A stretch of 64,000 nucleotides of DNA from JBKPNJ01 sp963695705 (lineage in GTDB: Bacteria > Actinomycetota > Actinomycetes > Propionibacteriales > Nocardioidaceae): positions 124,001 to 188,000 of the forward strand of contig CAVOHB010000001.1 in NCBI GenBank assembly GCA_963695705.1, given 5' to 3'. Below, in pieces: positions 41,436-50,194 of the stretch. Under the pieces are notes generated by a model that was given only the letters and a program-made list of their open reading frames with translations, was not told the DNA's origin and ran no database searches. The stretch's first letter is position 1. Each line of letters starts with the position of its first letter. The translations under genes were made by a program, and so were the position numbers.

Positions 41436-42041
41436 ATGACCACCCGGCCAGGGTCGAGGAGCACCCCAACCGATCAGCCAACGGTGAGTTTCACTGCGAT
41501 GGTCGACGGAACCCCCGAGGACTACGAACTGCTGGCACAGTACGAGCGGGAGGAGCTGGCGAAGGTCCCGGACCGCATCCTCGGCTGGCTTCGAGCCATG
41601 GACGAGCACACCGGCTACCAGGTCACCCGCCTCGGTCACAGCCTGCAGGCCGCCACCCGTGCGCTGCGGGCGGGCGAGGACGAAGAGATGGTCGTGTGCG
41701 CACTCGTCCACGACGTCGGCGACATGATCGCGCCGGCGAACCACTCCCAGGCCGCCGCGGCCATCGTCCGGCCCTACGTCTCCGAACGCAGTCACTGGAT
41801 CATCCAGCACCACGGAGTCTTCCAGGGCCTCTACTGGTTCCAGCACATCGGCGCCGACCCGAACGCACGCGACCGATGGGCCGATCACCCCTGGTATCCG
41901 GTCTGCGCCGAGTTCTGCGCCGACTACGACCAGAACTCCTTCGACCCCGACTATCCGACAGAGTCGTTGGACTTCTTCGAACCGATGGTTCGACGTGTCT
42001 TCGATCCGAGTCGGGTCAAGAGCCTCGACCTCACCTCGTAG
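41436..42041 (+). CDS. HD-domain protein (PhnZ/MIOX-like)
   Basis: The 201-residue product starts at ATG 41436, 5 bases after GGGGAG. The HD motif is LVHDVGD near residue 91, with upstream HSLQAATRALRAGEDEEMVV and later WIIQHHGVFQGLYWFQHIG. This histidine set matches the mixed-valent di-iron HD oxygenases (PhnZ, MIOX) better than HD phosphohydrolases. The C-terminal DWADHPWYPVC-like segment (about residues 148-160) and the terminal FFEPMVRRVFDPSR are also seen in that group. Substrate unknown. It stands alone, with 386 gene-free bases after it. Confidence 0.78.
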   Translation: MTTRPGSRSTPTDQPTVSFTAMVDGTPEDYELLAQYEREELAKVPDRILGWLRAMDEHTGYQVTRLGHSLQAATRALRAGEDEEMVVCALVHDVGDMIAPANHSQAAAAIVRPYVSERSHWIIQHHGVFQGLYWFQHIGADPNARDRWADHPWYPVCAEFCADYDQNSFDPDYPTESLDFFEPMVRRVFDPSRVKSLDLTS

Positions 42042-42341
42042 TCGAGCCGCAGTCCGGCGGCGCCAGGGGTCACTGCATGCCGTCGGCCTCCGATCCGCTC
42101 GCCGGCCTCGGCCTCTCGCTTCGTTCTCATCTCGCCGGAGTCGGAGAGGCCCGCGCGTGGTCTCGTCCAGCATCCTGCGCCCGTACCCCGGCGGCAAGAA
42201 TCGTGCACTTGTTGCGGGCAAACGGGTGGGCGAGTCTCATCGCCTGCACAATTTCTGCGGAGTCAAGACCGCAGTGGTCGACCTCGGACTCCAGCAACCA
42301 CGGCCCCGAGCTCTTGCCGCAACCCGTGCCCGTCGGCGTGC
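42042..42341. other. Gene-free stretch between HD protein and ispB-like gene
   Basis: No convincing gene on either strand. A forward frame near 42210-42330 contains RLHNFCGVKTAVVDLGLQQP, but I recognise no family and see no ribosome site. Confidence 0.4.
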
Positions 42342-42426
42342 GATAAGTGTCGGATGACGCGCCAACAACTGTCGGATCGCTGGAGATAAGTGTCGGATCG
42401 CGCGCGATAAGTGTCGGATCGCGGGG
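42342..42426 (-). repeat. Four tandem copies of a 21-bp repeat
   Basis: GATAAGTGTCGGATCGCG and degenerate versions begin at 42342, 42363, 42385 and 42406, a 21-22 bp period. They end 1 base after the stop of the polyprenyl synthase gene. On that gene's strand each unit reads CGATCCGACACTTATC. Confidence 0.75.
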
Positions 42427-42427
42427 A

Positions 42428-43426
42428 TCAGGAGGAGCGGGTGACGACCAGGTTGCAGAGCCCCTGCAGCGCTCGTCGAGCGGGGATGTCGGGCATCGTG
42501 GCCAGCAGCGCCCTCGCCTGGTCCGCCCGGCGTTGCACCACCGCCCTGGCCTCCGTCATCGCGCCGTGCGAACGCAACAGCTCCAGCGCCTCGGCATGCC
42601 TGACGTCGTCGGTGAGGTCGGACGACAGTAGCTCCAGCAGCCGCGCGTCCAGGGGGTCGGTCGACTGCTGCGCGATCAGGACCGGCAACGTCGGTACGCC
42701 CTCCCGCAGATCGGTTCCGGGGGTCTTGCCGGAATCGGCGAAGTCCGAGGCGACGTCGAGGATGTCGTCGGAGAGCTGGAACGCCGAGCCGATGTGCTCG
42801 CCGAACTCGGTCATCGCGGCTTGGATCTCGGCGCTGGCGCCGGACATCATCGCGCCGAACCGCGCGGACGTCGCGATGAGCGACCCGGTCTTGTCGGCGA
42901 CCACCGAGAGGTAGTGGCCGAGCGCGTCCGCGGCGTCGCCGGGTCCGATGGTCTCCCTGATCTGACCCTGGACGAGGCGGACGAATGTCCGCGCCTGGAT
43001 GCGCACCGCCTCCGGTCCGAGATCGGCCACCACGTCCGAGGCCTGGGCGAACAGGTAGTCGCCGGTCAGGATGGCCACCGAGTTGTCCCATCGCGCGTTC
43101 GCGCTCGGCGCGCCGCGCCGCAGGTCGGCCTCGTCCATCACATCGTCGTGATACAGCGTCGCGAGGTGGGTCAGCTCGACGACGAGTGCGGCGGGAAGGA
43201 CGCCCGGAGCCTCGGGGTCGCCGAACTCGGCTGCGAGGAGGAGCAGCAGCGGGCGGAAACGCTTGCCGCCGGCGCGGAGCAGGTGCCGGGCGGCTTCGTT
43301 CACGAACGCCGCCTCGCTCTGGACCGCCGCGCTCAGCGCTTCCTCCATCTCGGCCAGACGCGACCGGATACGCGTCTCCAGGGCCGGGTCGGCGAACGGC
43401 AGCCCGAGGCTGCCAGCGGTGGCCAC
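42428..43426 (-). CDS. All-trans polyprenyl diphosphate synthase
   Basis: Builds the isoprenoid tail of menaquinone from FPP and IPP. The start is GTG at 43426 after AGGAGG, giving 332 residues. The two Asp-rich motifs are LYHDDVMDEADLRRGAPSAN near residue 90 and LSDDILDVASDFADSGKTPG near 220; GGKRFRPLLLLLAA near 52 precedes them. It is 14 bases after nuoN on the same strand, so it is probably in the nuo transcript. Chain length cannot be read with confidence, but bulky residues before the first motif are few, which allows a long product. Confidence 0.92.
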   Translation of the reverse strand: MATAGSLGLPFADPALETRIRSRLAEMEEALSAAVQSEAAFVNEAARHLLRAGGKRFRPLLLLLAAEFGDPEAPGVLPAALVVELTHLATLYHDDVMDEADLRRGAPSANARWDNSVAILTGDYLFAQASDVVADLGPEAVRIQARTFVRLVQGQIRETIGPGDAADALGHYLSVVADKTGSLIATSARFGAMMSGASAEIQAAMTEFGEHIGSAFQLSDDILDVASDFADSGKTPGTDLREGVPTLPVLIAQQSTDPLDARLLELLSSDLTDDVRHAEALELLRSHGAMTEARAVVQRRADQARALLATMPDIPARRALQGLCNLVVTRSS

Positions 43427-43440
43427 GATCCCTCCTGCCG

Positions 43441-45045
43441 TCAACGGATGAACTCCCCCGCCTGGCGGGCCAGATCCAGAACCGGGCTGGGGATCACACC
43501 GAGGACCAGTGTCGCCGCCACCCCGATGGCGATGGCGGTGGAGGTGAGCACCGACGGTATCGCGACCACCGGGGCGTTCCCGGCCGGTTCGGAGAAGAAC
43601 ATCAGCACGATGACGCGGACGTAGAAGAACGCGGCGACCACGCTCATCACCACGGCCACCACGACGAGCGGCCATGCTCCCCCCGCCCAGGCCGCGGTGA
43701 ACACGGCCCACTTGCCGGTGAAGCCGCTGGTCAGCGGAATGCCGGCGAACGCGAGCAGGAAGAACGCGAACACCGCGGCCAGGATCGGGGACTGCCTACC
43801 CAGACCGGCCCAGCGGGACAGGTGGGTGGCCTCTCCCCCGGCGTCGCGCACGACCGTGATGACCGCGAACGCCCCGACCGTGGTGAACCCGTAGGCGACC
43901 AGGTAGAACAGCACTGCCTGCAGGCTGGTGATGTCGTTGCCGGCGGTGGCGGCGGCCTCGTGCGCACCCACGAAGCCGGTGAGCAGGAAGCCGGCGTGGG
44001 CGATCGAGGAGTACGCCAGCATCCGCTTGATGTCGGTCTGGGTGAGCGCGATGACCGAGCCGACGGCCATGGTCAGGATCGCGACGATCCAGATCATCGG
44101 CTGCCAGTCCCAGCGCGCGCCGCCGAGTGCCACGTAGAAGACCCGCAGCAGCGCCCCGAAGGCGGCGATCTTGGTGCACGCCGCCATGAACCCCGTCACG
44201 GCCGTCGGAGCACCCTGGTAGACGTCCGGCGTCCAGGCGTGGAACGGCGCCGCCCCGATCTTGAACAGCAGGCCGACCGCCATCAGGCCCATGCCGGCGA
44301 GCAGCAGGCCTTCATTACCGACCTGCGCGCTGACCGCGGCGTCGATTCCCGCCATCGTGAACGAGCCGGCGTAGCCGTAGACCAGGGCGATGCCGTAGAC
44401 GAAGAAACCGGACGAGAAGGCACCGAGCAGGAAGTACTTCATCGCCGCTTCCTGGCTCAGCAACCGGCGCCGGCGGGCCAGTCCGCACAGCAGGTAGAGC
44501 GGGAGCGACAAGACCTCGAGCGCCACGAACATCGTCAGCAGGTCGTTGGACGCGGGGAAGAGCATCATCCCCCCGACGGCGAACAGCGCCAGCGGGAAGA
44601 CCTCCGTGTGCTCCACACCCTTGCTGAGCGCTTCCCGCTCCGCTGACGTCCCGGGTATCGCCGCCGCCTGTCCGGCGAAGGCCGTCAGGCCGCCCTCGAG
44701 CCGCCGCTCGGCGAACAGCAGCATGCTGATGATCGAGAGCACGAGCAGGATGCCCCACAGGAACACCGACGGGCCGTCGACCGCGATCGCGCCCTCGGCG
44801 GAGATCTGCCCGCTGGCGGTGTCACCCTGGCTCGGCAGGTCGGTGGCGACCTGGATGGTTCCGGCGAGGGCGGCGAGCAGCCCGCCGACCGACAGCACGA
44901 CCTGGATGACGTACCTGCGCTCGCGTGCCACGAAGGCCTCGACGAGGACACCCACCAGGGCCACACCGAAGACGATCAGCAGCGGGTAGAGGGAGGCGTA
45001 CTCGATGCTCGGCTTGGTGAAGTCCGTCACCGCCAGCGGGGTCAT
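43441..45045 (-). CDS. nuoN: NADH-quinone oxidoreductase subunit N
   Basis: Antiporter-like proton-pumping membrane subunit of Complex I, 534 residues with about 14 transmembrane helices. Conserved parts are FVALEVLSLPLYLLCGLARR near residue 165, with the functional Glu, YFLLGAFSSGFFVYGIALVY and PFHAWTPDVYQGAPTAVTGF near 265. KRMLAYSSIAHAGFLLTGF near 315 follows. It overlaps nuoM by 4 bases (ATGA). Last gene of the nuo set. Confidence 0.95.
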   Translation of the reverse strand: MTPLAVTDFTKPSIEYASLYPLLIVFGVALVGVLVEAFVARERRYVIQVVLSVGGLLAALAGTIQVATDLPSQGDTASGQISAEGAIAVDGPSVFLWGILLVLSIISMLLFAERRLEGGLTAFAGQAAAIPGTSAEREALSKGVEHTEVFPLALFAVGGMMLFPASNDLLTMFVALEVLSLPLYLLCGLARRRRLLSQEAAMKYFLLGAFSSGFFVYGIALVYGYAGSFTMAGIDAAVSAQVGNEGLLLAGMGLMAVGLLFKIGAAPFHAWTPDVYQGAPTAVTGFMAACTKIAAFGALLRVFYVALGGARWDWQPMIWIVAILTMAVGSVIALTQTDIKRMLAYSSIAHAGFLLTGFVGAHEAAATAGNDITSLQAVLFYLVAYGFTTVGAFAVITVVRDAGGEATHLSRWAGLGRQSPILAAVFAFFLLAFAGIPLTSGFTGKWAVFTAAWAGGAWPLVVVAVVMSVVAAFFYVRVIVLMFFSEPAGNAPVVAIPSVLTSTAIAIGVAATLVLGVIPSPVLDLARQAGEFIR

Positions 45046-46589
45046 GGCTGGCTCCGCTCGTCTGCCGCGACGCCGATGGTCGGCTGGGGGTCGGACACGC
45101 CGACGTGGTTCAGCGTCGCGTTCACCGCCGGCCGGATGATGTCCAGCGCCGGCTTGGGGAACAGGCCCAGCACCAGGATGAGGGCGAGCAGCGGCGCCAG
45201 CGCCGCGATCTCCCGCACGTTGAGGTCCTTCAGGTGCCGGGTGGAGTCGCGCACCGGGCCGGTCATCGTGCGCTGGTAGAGGATCAGGATGTACAGCGCC
45301 GCCAGCACGATCCCGAGCGTGGCCAGCACCGCGGCGGTGATCGAGGTGGTGAAGGTCCCGGCGAGAACAAGGAACTCACTGACGAACGGTGAGAGGCCCG
45401 GAAGCGACAGGCTGGACAGTCCGGCCACCAGGAAGATGCCGGCGAGCACCGGAGCCACCTTCTCGACCCCGCCGTAGTCACCGATGAACTTCGAGCCCCG
45501 GCGGCTGATCAGGAAGCCGGTCACGAGGAACAGCGCTGCGGTCGAGATCCCGTGGTTGAACATGTACAGCGTGGAGCCCGCGGCTCCCTGCGAGGTCAGC
45601 CCGAAGATGCCGAGCACGATGAACCCGAAGTGCGAGACCGAGGTGTACGCGATGAGCCGGCGCATGTCGGTCTGCCCGATGGCCAGCAGGGCACCGTAGA
45701 GCACGCTGAACACGGCCAGCGCCATCACGACGGGCGTGGCCCACTGGGAGGCCTCCGGGAACAGCCCGAGGCAGAAGCGGATCATCCCGAAGGTCCCGAT
45801 CTTGTCGAGCACGCTGACCAGCATCACCGAGGTCCCCGGCGTGGCTTCGCTGGCGGCGTCCGGCAGCCAGGTGTGCACCGGCCACATCGGCGCCTTGATC
45901 GCGAACGCGACGAAGAAGCCCATGAACAGCCACCGGCCGGTGGTCTGGTCCATCGGGACGTTCTTGAGGTCTGCCAGCAGGTACGACGGGTCGCCGGCGG
46001 CCGAGGACACGACGTACAGTCCGACCACCGACGCCAGCATCAGCAGCCCACCGAACAGGCTGTAGAGCAGGAACTTCACCGCGGCGTACGAGCGCTGCGG
46101 GCCGCCGAAACCTCCGATCAGGAAGTACAGCGGGATCAGTGTCGCCTCGAACAGCACGTAGAACAAGAACACGTCGGTCGCCGCGAACACGCCGAGCGCG
46201 AGACCCTCCAGGCCGAGGATCCAGGCGAAGAACGTCTTGGTGCTCCAGCGCCCCGATTCGGCGTCGTTCCACGAGGCCAGGATCACGATCGGCGTCAGCA
46301 GCGCGGTCAGCACGATCAGCGTCAGCCCGATGCCGTCGACACCGAGCGCATAGTGCGCCCCGAAGGTGGGGATCCACTCGTGGTCCTCGGCGAACTGGTA
46401 GCCGCCGTTGCTCGTCGTGCCGTCGGGGTCGAACTGCACCGCCATCGCGACGGTCAGCACCAGCGACACCAGCGAGACCGCTAGCGCGGCCTGCTTGGCG
46501 AGCAGACCCTTGGCCCGGGGGAGCACGGCGACTCCGACCGCACCCACCAGCGGCGCGGCGGCGATGACAGTGAGCCAGGGGAAGCTCAT
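45042..46589 (-). CDS. nuoM: NADH-quinone oxidoreductase subunit M
   Basis: Antiporter-like proton-pumping subunit of Complex I. The start is ATG at 46589 (MSFPWLTVIAAAPLVGAVGV), giving 515 residues; the frame is open upstream but is not Complex I sequence. FEATLIPLYFLIGGFGGPQR near residue 150 contains the conserved Glu, KAPMWPVHTWLPDAASEAT near 240 the broken-helix region, and MRRLIAYTSVSHFGFIVLGI near 325. About 14 transmembrane helices. It overlaps both nuoL and nuoN by 4 bases. Confidence 0.95.
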   Translation of the reverse strand: MSFPWLTVIAAAPLVGAVGVAVLPRAKGLLAKQAALAVSLVSLVLTVAMAVQFDPDGTTSNGGYQFAEDHEWIPTFGAHYALGVDGIGLTLIVLTALLTPIVILASWNDAESGRWSTKTFFAWILGLEGLALGVFAATDVFLFYVLFEATLIPLYFLIGGFGGPQRSYAAVKFLLYSLFGGLLMLASVVGLYVVSSAAGDPSYLLADLKNVPMDQTTGRWLFMGFFVAFAIKAPMWPVHTWLPDAASEATPGTSVMLVSVLDKIGTFGMIRFCLGLFPEASQWATPVVMALAVFSVLYGALLAIGQTDMRRLIAYTSVSHFGFIVLGIFGLTSQGAAGSTLYMFNHGISTAALFLVTGFLISRRGSKFIGDYGGVEKVAPVLAGIFLVAGLSSLSLPGLSPFVSEFLVLAGTFTTSITAAVLATLGIVLAALYILILYQRTMTGPVRDSTRHLKDLNVREIAALAPLLALILVLGLFPKPALDIIRPAVNATLNHVGVSDPQPTIGVAADERSQP

Positions 46590-48535
46590 CCGAGCATCAC
46601 CGCCAGCAGCGCGGCGACGACCAGGGCGGAACCGCCCAGCATCGACAGCGCGTACGAGCGCACGAAGCCGGTCTGCCAGCGGCGGACGCGTCCGGACGTG
46701 CCGCCGATCAGCGCCGCCAGCCCGTTCACCGCGCCGTCGACACCGCGGTTGTCGAAGAACACCAGATAGCGGGTCAGGTACTGGCCCGGTCGCATGAAGA
46801 CGGCTTCGTTGAAGGCGTCGCCGTAGATGTCCCGGCGCGCTGCCGTGGTGAACACCGACACCTGCTGCGGAGCCCGGTCGGGGATCTTCTTGGTGCCATA
46901 GGTCGCCCACCCCACACCCACACCGATCGCCACCACGACGAGAGCGAGCACGGTGATCGCGAGCGTGGAGATCGGCAGCGACACGGTGCCCTCTTCACCG
47001 GTGACCGGGGCGAGCCAGTCGCCGATCCAGTTGCCGATCAAGAGCACGCCGCCGAACACCGAGCCGGCTGCCAGGACGACCAACGGGACGGTCATCACTG
47101 GAGGGGCCTCGTGCGGGTGGACGTTCTCCCGCCAGCGCTTGTCACCGAGGAACGTCATGATCATCAGCCGGGTCATGTAGAAGCCGGTGATGCCGGCACC
47201 GAGCAGCGCGCCCAGACCGTAGACCCAGCCCTCGCCGAACGCCGCCTCGATGATCCGGTCCTTCGACCAGAAGCCGGAGAAACCGGGGAACCCGATGATC
47301 GCCAGATAGCCCATCGCGAACGTGAGGAACGTGACCGGCAGCACCCTCGCCAACCCGCCGTAGTGCCGCATGTCGACGTCGTCGTCCATCGCGTGCATGA
47401 CCGCGCCCGCGCCCAGGAACATGTCGGCCTTGAAGAAGCCGTGGGTCAGCAGGTGGAAGATCGCGAAGACGTATCCCGCCGGCCCGATCCCGGCCGCGAG
47501 CATCATGTAGCCGATCTGGCTCATCGTCGAGCCGGCAAGCACCTTCTTGATGTCGTCCTTGGCGCACCCGATGATGGCACCCCACAGCAGCGTGACCAGG
47601 CCGACGATGACAACGGCCGTCGAGGCCGCGTCGGTCTGCTCGAAGATGAAGTTCGACCGCACCACGAGATAGACGCCGGCGGTGACCATGGTCGCGGCGT
47701 GGATGAGCGCCGAGACCGGCGTCGGACCCTCCATCGCGTCGAGCAGCCAGCTCTGTAGCGGGACCTGGGCGGACTTGCCGCAGGCCCCTAGCAGCAGCAG
47801 CAGGCCGATCGCGGTCGCCGTGGCGGTGGACAGCTGCCCGGCCGCCGCGGAGACCCCGGTGAACTTCGTGGTCCCGAATGTCGCGAACATCAGCATGATC
47901 GCCAGCGCCATGCCCATGTCGCCGACCCGGTTGACGATGAACGCCTTCTTCGCCGCCGTCGCGGCGGAGACCTTGTACTGCCAGAAGCCGATGAGGAGGT
48001 ACGACGCGAGACCGACGCCCTCCCAGCCGAGGAAGACCGCGAGATAGTCGTCGGCGAGGACGAGCACCAGCATCGCGACGATGAACAGGTTGAGGTACCC
48101 GAAGAAGCGTCGTCGGCGCTCGTCGCGGGCCATGTAGCCGATGGAGTAGATGTGGATGAGGCTCCCGACGCCGGTGATGAGCAGCACGAACAGGGACGAG
48201 AGCGGGTCGAACAGCAGCGAGATGTCCACCCGGAAACCGTTGACGTGGATCCACTGGTAGAGGTGCTGGCTCACCGACCGGTCGTCTGCGTCGCGACCTA
48301 GCAGGGCGAGGAAAGCCCACAGGCCGATCCCGAACGACGCGATCGGCGCGGCCACGCCGAGCAGGTGCCCCCACCTGTCGGTACGGCGGCCGCCGACCAG
48401 CAGGATGGCGGCGCTGGCGGCCGGGATCGCGACGATCAGCCACAGCAGCGAGAAGACCCCGCCGGCGGCCACGGGGTGGACCACGGTCGCCAGGTCGACC
48501 GTGCCGCCGGGCGGGCTCGCGTACGGAAGGCTCAC
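46586..48535 (-). CDS. nuoL: NADH-quinone oxidoreductase subunit L
   Basis: Largest antiporter-like subunit of Complex I; its long lateral helix runs along the membrane arm. The chosen start is GTG at 48535 (VSLPYASPPGGTVDLATVVH), giving 649 residues. Marks are FLGWEGVGLASYLLIGFWQY near residue 163, QVPLQSWLLDAMEGPTPVSA near 240 and DIKKVLAGSTMSQIGYMMLA near 323. The N-terminal hydrophobic part varies in the family, so the exact start is less sure. It lies 14 bases after nuoK. Confidence 0.93.
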   Translation of the reverse strand: MSLPYASPPGGTVDLATVVHPVAAGGVFSLLWLIVAIPAASAAILLVGGRRTDRWGHLLGVAAPIASFGIGLWAFLALLGRDADDRSVSQHLYQWIHVNGFRVDISLLFDPLSSLFVLLITGVGSLIHIYSIGYMARDERRRRFFGYLNLFIVAMLVLVLADDYLAVFLGWEGVGLASYLLIGFWQYKVSAATAAKKAFIVNRVGDMGMALAIMLMFATFGTTKFTGVSAAAGQLSTATATAIGLLLLLGACGKSAQVPLQSWLLDAMEGPTPVSALIHAATMVTAGVYLVVRSNFIFEQTDAASTAVVIVGLVTLLWGAIIGCAKDDIKKVLAGSTMSQIGYMMLAAGIGPAGYVFAIFHLLTHGFFKADMFLGAGAVMHAMDDDVDMRHYGGLARVLPVTFLTFAMGYLAIIGFPGFSGFWSKDRIIEAAFGEGWVYGLGALLGAGITGFYMTRLMIMTFLGDKRWRENVHPHEAPPVMTVPLVVLAAGSVFGGVLLIGNWIGDWLAPVTGEEGTVSLPISTLAITVLALVVVAIGVGVGWATYGTKKIPDRAPQQVSVFTTAARRDIYGDAFNEAVFMRPGQYLTRYLVFFDNRGVDGAVNGLAALIGGTSGRVRRWQTGFVRSYALSMLGGSALVVAALLAVMLG

Positions 48536-48549
48536 GGCTGCTCGGCTCC

Positions 48550-48849
48550 TCAGTACTTCAGCAGGCTGGCGTCGTCGACCGAGGCCGACCGGCGGGTACG
48601 GAAGATCGTCACGATGATCGCGAGCCCGACCACGACCTCGGCGGCCGCCACGACCATCACGAAGAACGCTGCCACCTGGCCGTCGAGGTTGCCGTGCACC
48701 CGGGCGAAGGTCACGAACGTCAGGTTGGCCGCATTGAGCATCAGCTCGACGCACATGAACACCACGATCGCGTTGCGGCGCACGAGAACGCCGGTGGCGC
48801 CGATCGTGAACAGGATCGCGGCGAGGACCAGGAATGGCGTCGCGCTCAC
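48550..48849 (-). CDS. nuoK: NADH-quinone oxidoreductase subunit K
   Basis: Three-helix membrane subunit of the Complex I proton path, 99 residues from GTG 48849 (VSATPFLVLAAILFTIGATG). The two functional glutamates are visible in FMCVELMLNAANLTFV and AAAEVVVGLAIIV. It overlaps nuoJ by 4 bases and ends 14 bases before nuoL. Length is exactly that of the family. Confidence 0.95.
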   Translation of the reverse strand: MSATPFLVLAAILFTIGATGVLVRRNAIVVFMCVELMLNAANLTFVTFARVHGNLDGQVAAFFVMVVAAAEVVVGLAIIVTIFRTRRSASVDDASLLKY

Positions 48850-49637
48850 CTGCGGTCTCCCGTCGGCTCCTCGGCTCCGCCGTCCGCGGTCGCGTCGATC
48901 GCGCGCAACGTGGCCACCACCTCGTCGGAGTAGTCGCCGGCCGGCCGGACGCTGCCGCGGGCCCGCAGCGTGCGGGACACCGACAGCTCGGAGGGGGTGC
49001 CGTCGGGCAGGAGCGCGGGCGTGCCGACCGCGTTGTGCCGGGCCAGCACCCCGGGGGACGGAAGCGTGCCCGGGTGCCGGCCGGTCTCGGCATACGCGCG
49101 CATCCGCTCCAGCGCCTGGTCTCGCTGGGTCGGCTTGGGTGTCAACCGCTCGCGATGCGCGAGCACCATGGCCCCGACCGCCGCCGTGATCAGCAGCGCG
49201 CTGGTGACTTCGAACGCGAAGACGTACCGGGAGAACAGCAGCTGGGCCAGGGCCGGGATGTTCCCGTCGGTGTTCGCCGACGCCAGCCCGATCGGGTCGC
49301 CGACCGCCGCCTGGCCCACCGTCGTGACCACGAGGACGCCGAACAGCAGGCCCACGGCACCGGCGGCGAGCCGCTGACCCGGGATGGTCTCGATCAACGA
49401 GTCGGACGCGTCGACCCCGACGAGCATCAGGACGAACAGGAACAGCATCAGGACCGCGCCGGTGTAGACGATGACCTGCACCGTGAACAGGAACGGAGCC
49501 TCCTGCGCGGCGTACATGATCGCCAGGCAGATCATCACCACCGCGAGAAGCAGCGCCGAGTGCACAGCCTTCGCGGCCATCACCATCCCGAGCGCGGCCA
49601 GGACCATGATCGGCGCCAGAATCCAGAACAGGATCAC
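48846..49637 (-). CDS. nuoJ: NADH-quinone oxidoreductase subunit J
   Basis: Five-helix membrane subunit with the pi-bulge helix that couples quinone reduction to pumping. The 263-residue product (GTG 49637) has MYAAQEAPFLFTVQVIVYTG near residue 42, with the conserved Tyr-Thr-Gly, then AVLMLFLFVLMLVGV. After the last helix near residue 170 it carries a soluble tail of about 90 residues (from PTQRDQALERMRAYAE onwards), longer than the E. coli subunit but common in actinobacteria. It overlaps nuoI and nuoK by 4 bases each. Confidence 0.94.
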   Translation of the reverse strand: MILFWILAPIMVLAALGMVMAAKAVHSALLLAVVMICLAIMYAAQEAPFLFTVQVIVYTGAVLMLFLFVLMLVGVDASDSLIETIPGQRLAAGAVGLLFGVLVVTTVGQAAVGDPIGLASANTDGNIPALAQLLFSRYVFAFEVTSALLITAAVGAMVLAHRERLTPKPTQRDQALERMRAYAETGRHPGTLPSPGVLARHNAVGTPALLPDGTPSELSVSRTLRARGSVRPAGDYSDEVVATLRAIDATADGGAEEPTGDRR

Positions 49638-50194
49638 CGTGCACGCTCGCTCTCGTCACCCGCGTCGCCGGCCGCCGCCACCGATGCCGAGGCGCCGCGA
49701 TAGTAGTCGCCTTCGTCGCCGAGCCGCATCGCGTGCGGCGGTTGCTCCATACCCGGCAGCAGCGGGGCCAGTAGGTCCGTCTTCTCGTAGATCAGCGAGG
49801 CCCGGGTCGTGTCGGCCAGCTCGTACTCGTTGGTCATCGTGAGCGCCCGGGTGGGGCACGCCTCGATGCACAGGCCGCACAGGATGCAGCGCAGGTAGTT
49901 GATCTGGTAGACGCGGCCGTACCGCTCCCCGGGGGAGAACCGCTCGGCCTCGGTGTTGCTCGCGCCCTCGACATAGATCGCGTCGGCGGGACACGCCCAG
50001 GCGCACAGCTCGCAGCCGATGCACTTCTCCAGCCCGTCGGGCCAGCGGTTGAGCTGGTGGCGACCGTGGAACCGCGGGGCGGTGGGCTTCTTCTCGAACG
50101 GGTACTGCTCGGTGACGACCTTCCTGAACATGGTCCGGAACGTGACTCCGAACCCGGCCACCGGATCCCAGAACTGCTCCTTGAGGCTAGCCAC
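49634..50194 (-). CDS. nuoI: NADH-quinone oxidoreductase subunit I
   Basis: Carries Fe-S clusters N6a and N6b on the path to quinone. Two ferredoxin motifs are present: CIGCELCAWACPADAI near residue 50 and CILCGLCIEACPTRAL near 95. The start is GTG at 50194, overlapping the nuoH stop by 8 bases; GTG at 50203 in the same frame is an alternative (MTTVASLKEQ). The 186-residue form ends with an Ala-rich tail (GASASVAAAGDAGDESERAR) outside the conserved fold. Confidence 0.94.
   Translation of the reverse strand: MASLKEQFWDPVAGFGVTFRTMFRKVVTEQYPFEKKPTAPRFHGRHQLNRWPDGLEKCIGCELCAWACPADAIYVEGASNTEAERFSPGERYGRVYQINYLRCILCGLCIEACPTRALTMTNEYELADTTRASLIYEKTDLLAPLLPGMEQPPHAMRLGDEGDYYRGASASVAAAGDAGDESERAR

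Noticed and set aside
42210..42360. Forward frame with RLHNFCGVKTAVVDLGLQQP as a gene
   Set aside because: No ribosome site, no recognised family, and it runs into the tandem repeats.
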